Origin: Saprospiraceae bacterium
GTDB taxonomy: Bacteria > Bacteroidota > Bacteroidia > Chitinophagales > Saprospiraceae
Direction of reading: 5' to 3'
Length of the DNA stretch: 64,000 nucleotides
Assembly (NCBI GenBank): GCA_016714445.1
Contig: JADJNF010000008.1
Span: 1 to 64,000, forward strand
The notes beneath the pieces are model-generated. The model saw only the letters and a list, made by a program, of their open reading frames with translations, did no database searches and was not told the DNA's origin. This document shows, in pieces, positions 61,701-64,000 of this stretch. The translations under genes and the position numbers were made by a program. Position 1 is the first letter of the stretch. Every line of letters begins with the position of its first letter.

Positions 61701-62345
61701 TGTACCACTGATGGTGATTGTATTTGCTGCCCATGTCGCTGTAACACCTGCCGGTAATCCGGTTGCTGTTCCGATGCCTGTGGCTCCGGTTGTCGTATGG
61801 GTGATGGCAGGGCTAAGTGCGCTATTAATACACAAAGTTCTCGCTGCGTTGCTCGTTACGGTATTATTTGGTGTTACGATGATCGTTCCCGTTGCATTTA
61901 CCACTCCACAGCTTCCCGTCAATGGGATCGTATAGTTAAATGTTCCTGCTGCTGTCGGGGTTCCACTGATGGTGATCGTATTACTTGCCCATGCTGCTGT
62001 AACACCTGCCGGTAATCCGGTTGCTGTACCGATACCCGTGGCTCCTGTTGTCGTATGGGTGATGGCAGGGCTAAGTGCTGTATTGATACAAAGCGTTCTT
62101 GCTGCGTTGCTCGTTACAGTTCTGTTTGGTGTTACGATGATCTGGCCCGTGGCATTTACCGTTCCACATCCCCCCGTCAATGGGATTGTATAGTTAAACG
62201 TACCCGCTGCTGTAGGTGTACCACTGATGGTGATGGTATTGCTTGCCCATGCTGCTGTAACACCTGCCGGTAATCCGGTAGCTGTTCCGATACCTGTGGC
62301 TCCTGTTGTGGCTTGTGTTCTGCTGATTGTTGTTCCGATACACAA
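52755..62345 (-). CDS. Giant repeat adhesin (3' and central part)
   Basis: 3196 residues in the clean frame, but the coding sequence extends further upstream past two single-base frameshifts. Residues 1-~925 are 11 tandem ~85-residue repeats (SNAARTLCIN, ATGIGTATGLPAGV, ISGTPTAAGTFNYTIPL). A Ser/Thr-rich SprB-like linker follows (~925-1170). Then come 17 Ig-like Big_2-type repeats of ~75 residues (GPxxIC, SSGGVWxSSNPSVA, FTFT), interrupted once by an SprB-like block near 57.3-57.7 kb. The end has cadherin-like domains (VSGNVMLNDTDPEMD) and two Ca-binding-like segments (GDFDCDGKLKFANPNDDLN; DYDLNGKTKYDNPNDDKN), and stops PPSK. A standard T9SS tail is not evident. Likely surface adhesion. Confidence 0.88.
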   Translation of the reverse strand: MCIGTTISRTQATTGATGIGTATGLPAGVTAAWASNTITISGTPTAAGTFNYTIPLTGGCGTVNATGQIIVTPNRTVTSNAARTLCINTALSPAITHTTTGATGIGTATGLPAGVTAAWASNTITISGTPTAAGTFNYTIPLTGSCGVVNATGTIIVTPNNTVTSNAARTLCINSALSPAITHTTTGATGIGTATGLPAGVTATWAANTITISGTPTAAGTFNYTIPLSGGCGTVNATGTIIVTPNNTVTSNAARTLCINSALSPAITHTTTGATGIGTATGLPAGVTAAWASNTITISGTPTAAGTFNYTIPLTGGCGTVNATGQIIVNINTAATVANTTLCIGTTISRTQATTGATGIGTATGLPAGVTVSWAANVITFSGTPTAAGTFAYTIPLTGGCGVVNATGTIIVTPNNTVTSNAARTLCINTALSPAITHTTTGATGIGTATGLPAGVTAAWASNTITISGTPTAAGTFNYTIPLTGGCGVVNATGTIIVTPNNTVTSNAARTLCINTALSPAITHTTTGATGIGTATGLPAGVTAAWAANTITISGTPTAAGTFNYTIPLTGGCGTVNATGQIIVTPNRTVTSNAARTLCINSALSPAITHTTTGATGIGTATGLPAGVTAAWASNTITISGTPTAAGTFNYTIPLTGGCGTVNATGQIIVNINTAATVANTTLCIGTTISRTQATTGATGIGTATGLPAGVTVSWAANVITFSGTPTAAGTFAYTIPLTGGCGVVNATGTIIVTPNNTVTSNAARTLCINTALSPAITHTTTGATGIGTATGLPAGVTAAWASNTITISGTPTAAGTFNYTIPLTGSCGVVNATGTIIVTPNNTVTSNAARTLCINTALSPAITHTTIGATGIGTATGLPAGVTAAWAANTITISGTPTAAGTFNYTIPLTGGCGTVNTTGTITVNPLPTACTVGTITQPTCITPTGSVVLSGLPGTGSWTITRSPGGTTYTGTGVSYTVTGLPAGATHTFMVTNDNGCTSPASANVVVNGIPSNPTVVLDFNGSPCMEDNKVISAIVTGGSPGYSYNWTGPMSFTGTTQSININSDGNYYLTVTDINLCTAVTSGFVYDRYELFIVSLSTEICEGESINLQVDSPFAVSYQWGANAENATTASVTVLPTFPSSSYQVTVTNDLGCVAVPDININVKPKPIVNITGPNEICVGNTTNLTPNIGGTWISSNPSVASITNGGVVTGISGGTANFVFTNSTTQCSSDPSLNIIVNNKPTVSVTGPNSICKDATTTLSPSSGGTWLSNNSTIASVTSSGIVTGLNAGTATFVFTDNATGCSSLNTTTVTVTDKAGVTISGPQQVCVQNTITLSASSGGGSWVSSNTSVATIHPSTGVLTGVAGGSVVISYMHNSGACSETATYGVLVNQKPTVQITGDTAICAGLSTTLSPTTGGIWVSSNSSVAIVNNDGLVTGIAAGTATFTFTNNGTGCQSDATGVVTIYAKPIITLNGANEICVGSTTTFSPLPNGTWSSNNFNVASISETGVVTGVNPGLVRFAFTAEGSGCVSEESVQISVTNKPVLAINYNGSVCLTDTSQLSVLVTNGTPSFNYNWSGPSGFSRSTALVTIINNGNYSVTVTDSKGCSASISAFVHQRYVPVMVNLNTAVCEGSSVNLAVNASEVVSYQWGSNAGNATTPTVNVTPQFPFSDYTVTVTNTTGCIASVSSQVLVNQKPQISFEGPADICLGHSTSVLPSSGGVWAVTNPSVASITNNGLITGIGQGTTGFIFTLSATGCKSDTSAILTVHSNTPLAVNGPNTICVSGETQLLPVFGGIWTSNNPSIASVTSNGVVTGISQGIAGFTFTSNQGCLNTGGINIIVNEKPFTFVSGDSEICVNAQSQLLPSSGGVWVSNNPVVASVSNEGFITGLSAGDVTFTFTDSNGCVSAPSSEVTVIAKPNIILNGPDSICIGSTTAFLPNSGGIWMSSNPLIATINSQGIVMGINAGQVSFSFIDAATGCSSGNSQLITINSRPVISVSGPTSICLGAETNLLPSSGGVWVSSNPSVATVTNAGVVKGISFGTVTFTFTNTITGCVSNPSSIITVNNGPTVGISGPQTICIGGSTNLFPSTGGSWSSLNPSVATVTNTGIVQGISFGSTGFIFTLTSTGCISAATQSIAVAMKPTVGISGDNIICAGASTTLFPSSGGTWVSNNPSVATVTANGTVTGLTNGVASFRYTSDSGCQSDLTDPVSINGKPLVMFSGPTNICTGLSTNLLPNSGGTWASSNSAIATVENNGLVTGIAAGVVRFAFINSATGCVSDSTQLLTVHPRPVVSSTSSGTLCIGTSTNVFPSTGGIWSSTNQLIASVNNSGLVTGLTPGTTYVSFTQLSTGCISENNIPITVNTRPNVSFIGANTLCIGDNTTLSPNVGGTWTSQNPVVASVTSSGFVLAKNEGFTKFTFTDSSTGCSATTSNNLVVKGRPNISLSGPESICIEGETQFLPSAGGIWESFTPNIAIINNQGTVTGVSQGNALFRFTDSSTGCVSSLSQYIFVFAPKEVSVSGPTEICLGYGTTLFPSDGGVWFSADTTIARVSSNGFVKGIAPGKVSFYFVDTNTGCVTYLPDNSISVINCIDPDFAVTLVNVPVTGNVSTNDDGLQLKVYNQPFLISKPSASMEIITLNNDGTYNFVADKAGKYVYKVPLCIAPNVTGCPGSLLEITVVDHLNSHVDFIVNPDFYTVYQLNTPGREISPSLKPIKNDFCIKSINCNLVSAANIMSVNIHDINSVIDASGNLIYVPATSFKGQDTVFYQLCATECVSSHQIITVNAPSALNSTVGVDDFFMSFSDLPVSGNVMLNDTDPEMDSQSVVQQGSLAAPIVIPSGSYYIASDGNFLFTPASGFSGPVQIVYTVCDDNLNSVCTKATLHLLIVEDYKLRLRVYLEGALMQNGGAKGSDNRPLMRDNLRLNPFTGQNYIPVNDPYSINSYFVQVSSKFVKVGPGTLAKYKTIPDPQTVFNITGQNAIVDWVFVELRSKTDNSKVIATRSGLLQRDGDVVDLDGLSYLSFPGVMEDSFYVVVKHRNHLGVMSGIVSNNELVDFTKPSTTTFDFGSTLNNGFDFTGLAQKSNVVHGYKAMWAGDFDCDGKLKFANPNDDLNMLFFDVLAHPDNLSSSSNFDFGHGYIQGDYDLNGKTKYDNPNDDKNLLFGQILFYPLNSGILSNFNFLIVQVPPSK

Positions 62346-64000
62346 GGTTGTATTTGCTACCGTGGCTGCTGTATTTATATTTACTATGATCTGACCCGTT
62401 GCATTTACTGTTCCGCAGCCTCCGTTAATGGGATCGTATAGTTAAATGTGCCTGCTGCCGTAGGCGTACCGCTGATCGTGATCGTATTACTTGCCCATGC
62501 TGCTGTAACACCTGCCGGTAATCCGGTAGCTGTTCCGATACCTGTGGCTCCTGTTGTCGTATGGGTGATGGCAGGGCTAAGTGCACTATTGATACACAAA
62601 GTTCTTGCTGCGTTGCTCGTTACGGTATTATTTGGTGTTACAATGATCGTTCCTGTTGCATTTACCACTCCACAGCCTCCCGTTAATGGAATCGTGTATG
62701 CAAATGTTCCCGCTGCTGTCGGCGTTCCACTGAATGTGATTACATTAGCCGCCCAACTTACTGTTACACCTGCCGGTAAACCGGTAGCTGTACCGATACC
62801 TGTAGCTCCGGTTGTGGCTTGTGTTCTGCTGATTGTTGTTCCGATACACAAGGTTGTATTTGCTACCGTGGCTGCTGTATTTATATTTACTATGATCTGA
62901 CCCGTTGCATTTACTGTTCCGCAGCCTCCCGTTAATGGGATCGTATAGTTAAATGTGCCTGCTGCCGTAGGCGTACCGCTGATCGTGATCGTATTACTTG
63001 CCCATGCTGCTGTAACACCTGCCGGTAATCCGGTTGCTGTTCCGATACCTGTGGCTCCTGTTGTCGTATGGGTGATGGCAGGGCTAAGTGCACTATTGAT
63101 ACAAAGTGTTCTTGCTGCGTTGCTCGTTACGGTATTATTTGGTGTTACAATGATCGTTCCTGTTGCATTTACTGTTCCGCATCCGCCCGATAATGGGATC
63201 GTATAGTTAAATGTTCCTGCTGCTGTAGGTGTACCACTGATGGTGATTGTATTTGCTGCCCATGTCGCTGTAACACCTGCCGGTAATCCGGTTGCTGTTC
63301 CGATGCCTGTGGCTCCGGTTGTCGTATGGGTGATGGCAGGGCTAAGTGCGCTATTAATACACAAAGTTCTCGCTGCGTTGCTCGTTACGGTATTATTTGG
63401 TGTTACGATGATCGTTCCCGTTGCATTTACCACTCCACAGCTTCCCGTCAATGGGATCGTATAGTTAAATGTTCCTGCTGCTGTCGGGGTTCCACTGATG
63501 GTGATCGTATTACTTGCCCATGCTGCTGTAACACCTGCCGGTAATCCGGTTGCTGTACCGATACCCGTGGCTCCTGTTGTCGTATGGGTGATGGCAGGGC
63601 TAAGTGCTGTATTGATACAAAGCGTTCTTGCTGCGTTGCTCGTTACAGTTCTGTTTGGTGTTACGATGATCTGGCCCGTGGCATTTACCGTTCCACATCC
63701 CCCGTCAATGGGATTGTATAGTTAAACGTACCCGCTGCTGTAGGTGTACCACTGATGGTGATGGTATTGCTTGCCCATGCTGCTGTAACACCTGCCGGTA
63801 ATCCGGTAGCTGTTCCGATACCTGTGGCTCCTGTTGTCGTATGGGTGATGGCAGGGCTAAGTGCACTATTGATACACAAAGTTCTTGCTGCGTTGCTCGT
63901 TACGGTATTATTTGGTGTTACAATGATCGTTCCTGTTGCATTTACCACTCCACAGCCTCCCGTTAATGGAATCGTGTATGCAAATGTTCCCGCTGCTGTC
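59570..64000 (-). repeat. Tandem array of ~255-bp coding repeats with higher-order structure
   Basis: About 17 units of 249-258 bp encode alternating repeat types. Type A begins TPNNTVTSNAARTLCIN; type B begins NINTAATVANTTLCIG and is about three residues shorter. Units differ by few bases. A higher-order block of six units is copied at an offset of 1529 bp (for example 61381 with 62910, 61621 with 63150, 62161 with 63690), which is 1530 less one missing base. An older offset of 1023 bp relates ~59.88-60.37 kb to ~60.90-61.39 kb. The array continues beyond the right edge. Confidence 0.9.
62405..64000 (-). CDS. Upstream continuation of the giant adhesin, two frameshifts, runs off the window
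   Basis: The same tandem repeats continue in other frames (clean pieces 62405-63451 and 63685-63948). At 62418-62424 the text has CCTCC where the sister copies have CCTCCC. At 63698-63704 it has five C where the sister copy at 62168 has six. Restoring one C at each place fuses everything into one reading frame. The N-terminus and signal peptide are outside the window. At least five further repeats are encoded here. Confidence 0.85.

Noticed and set aside
59638..63725. Plus-strand frames of 72-150 residues repeated through the adhesin array
   Set aside because: They are antisense shadows: the GC-rich Ala/Thr/Gly/Val coding repeats leave the opposite strand free of stops, and the frames repeat exactly with the array.
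59570..64000. Tandem repeats considered as a CRISPR array
   Set aside because: The units are ~255 bp, contiguous, coding and in frame, with no short repeat/variable spacer structure.

Overview
The window looks like a chromosomal piece of a Bacteroidota bacterium, most probably of the Saprospiraceae/Chitinophagales kind. This is inferred from Bacteroidota-type promoters (TAnnTTTG at -7), type IX secretion (T9SS) sorting domains, DUF6090 and CHU_C proteins, crtI-crtB carotenoid genes and AT-rich spacers. No database search was possible, so the placement rests on recognised families.

Layout. 1-2.1 kb: start of an rRNA operon on the minus strand (16S, then tRNA-Ile), with its promoter and a CT microsatellite upstream. 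2.4-11 kb: crtB, crtI, rpsA (minus), a TetR regulator and nadK (plus) and a T9SS propeller protein (minus). All are recognisable but cut into many frames. Because rpsA and nadK are essential, the many indels are most likely sequence errors near a contig end. 11-25 kb: mostly intact accessory and housekeeping genes: a cyclase, a PfkB kinase, a Phd/Doc-like toxin pair overlapping a phosphoesterase, a DUF6090-ATPase pair, asnS, a DUF1015-amidohydrolase pair, a PKD/T9SS type B protein and a flippase-like protein. Single homopolymer frameshifts remain in three genes.

25.2-29 kb: a compact heme operon with overlapping genes: 5-aminolevulinate synthase (Shemin pathway), hemC with a HemD-like C-terminal part, and hemB. 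Finding ALA synthase rather than glutamyl-tRNA reductase is the most surprising metabolic feature here.

29-38.6 kb: an assimilatory sulfate reduction operon on the minus strand: sir, cobA, a precorrin-2 dehydrogenase fused to a TSUP permease, an NADP reductase, a 2Fe-2S ferredoxin, APS reductase (cysH), cysD and cysN. ATP sulfurylase makes APS, CysH reduces it to sulfite, and Sir reduces sulfite to sulfide with electrons probably passed through the reductase and ferredoxin. CobA and the fused dehydrogenase make the siroheme. An Rrf2 regulator lies upstream, with two matching 17-bp candidate operators and a terminator-like hairpin in the sir leader.

39-64 kb: two giant surface-protein genes on the minus strand. 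One is a 3828-residue DUF11/SdrD-B protein with a T9SS tail. The other is an adhesin of over 3700 residues that runs off the right edge and is built from about 17 tandem 85-residue repeats followed by 17 Ig-like repeats. An IS4-type transposase lies between them. The tandem array shows a higher-order 1.5-kb duplication and two single-base frameshifts.
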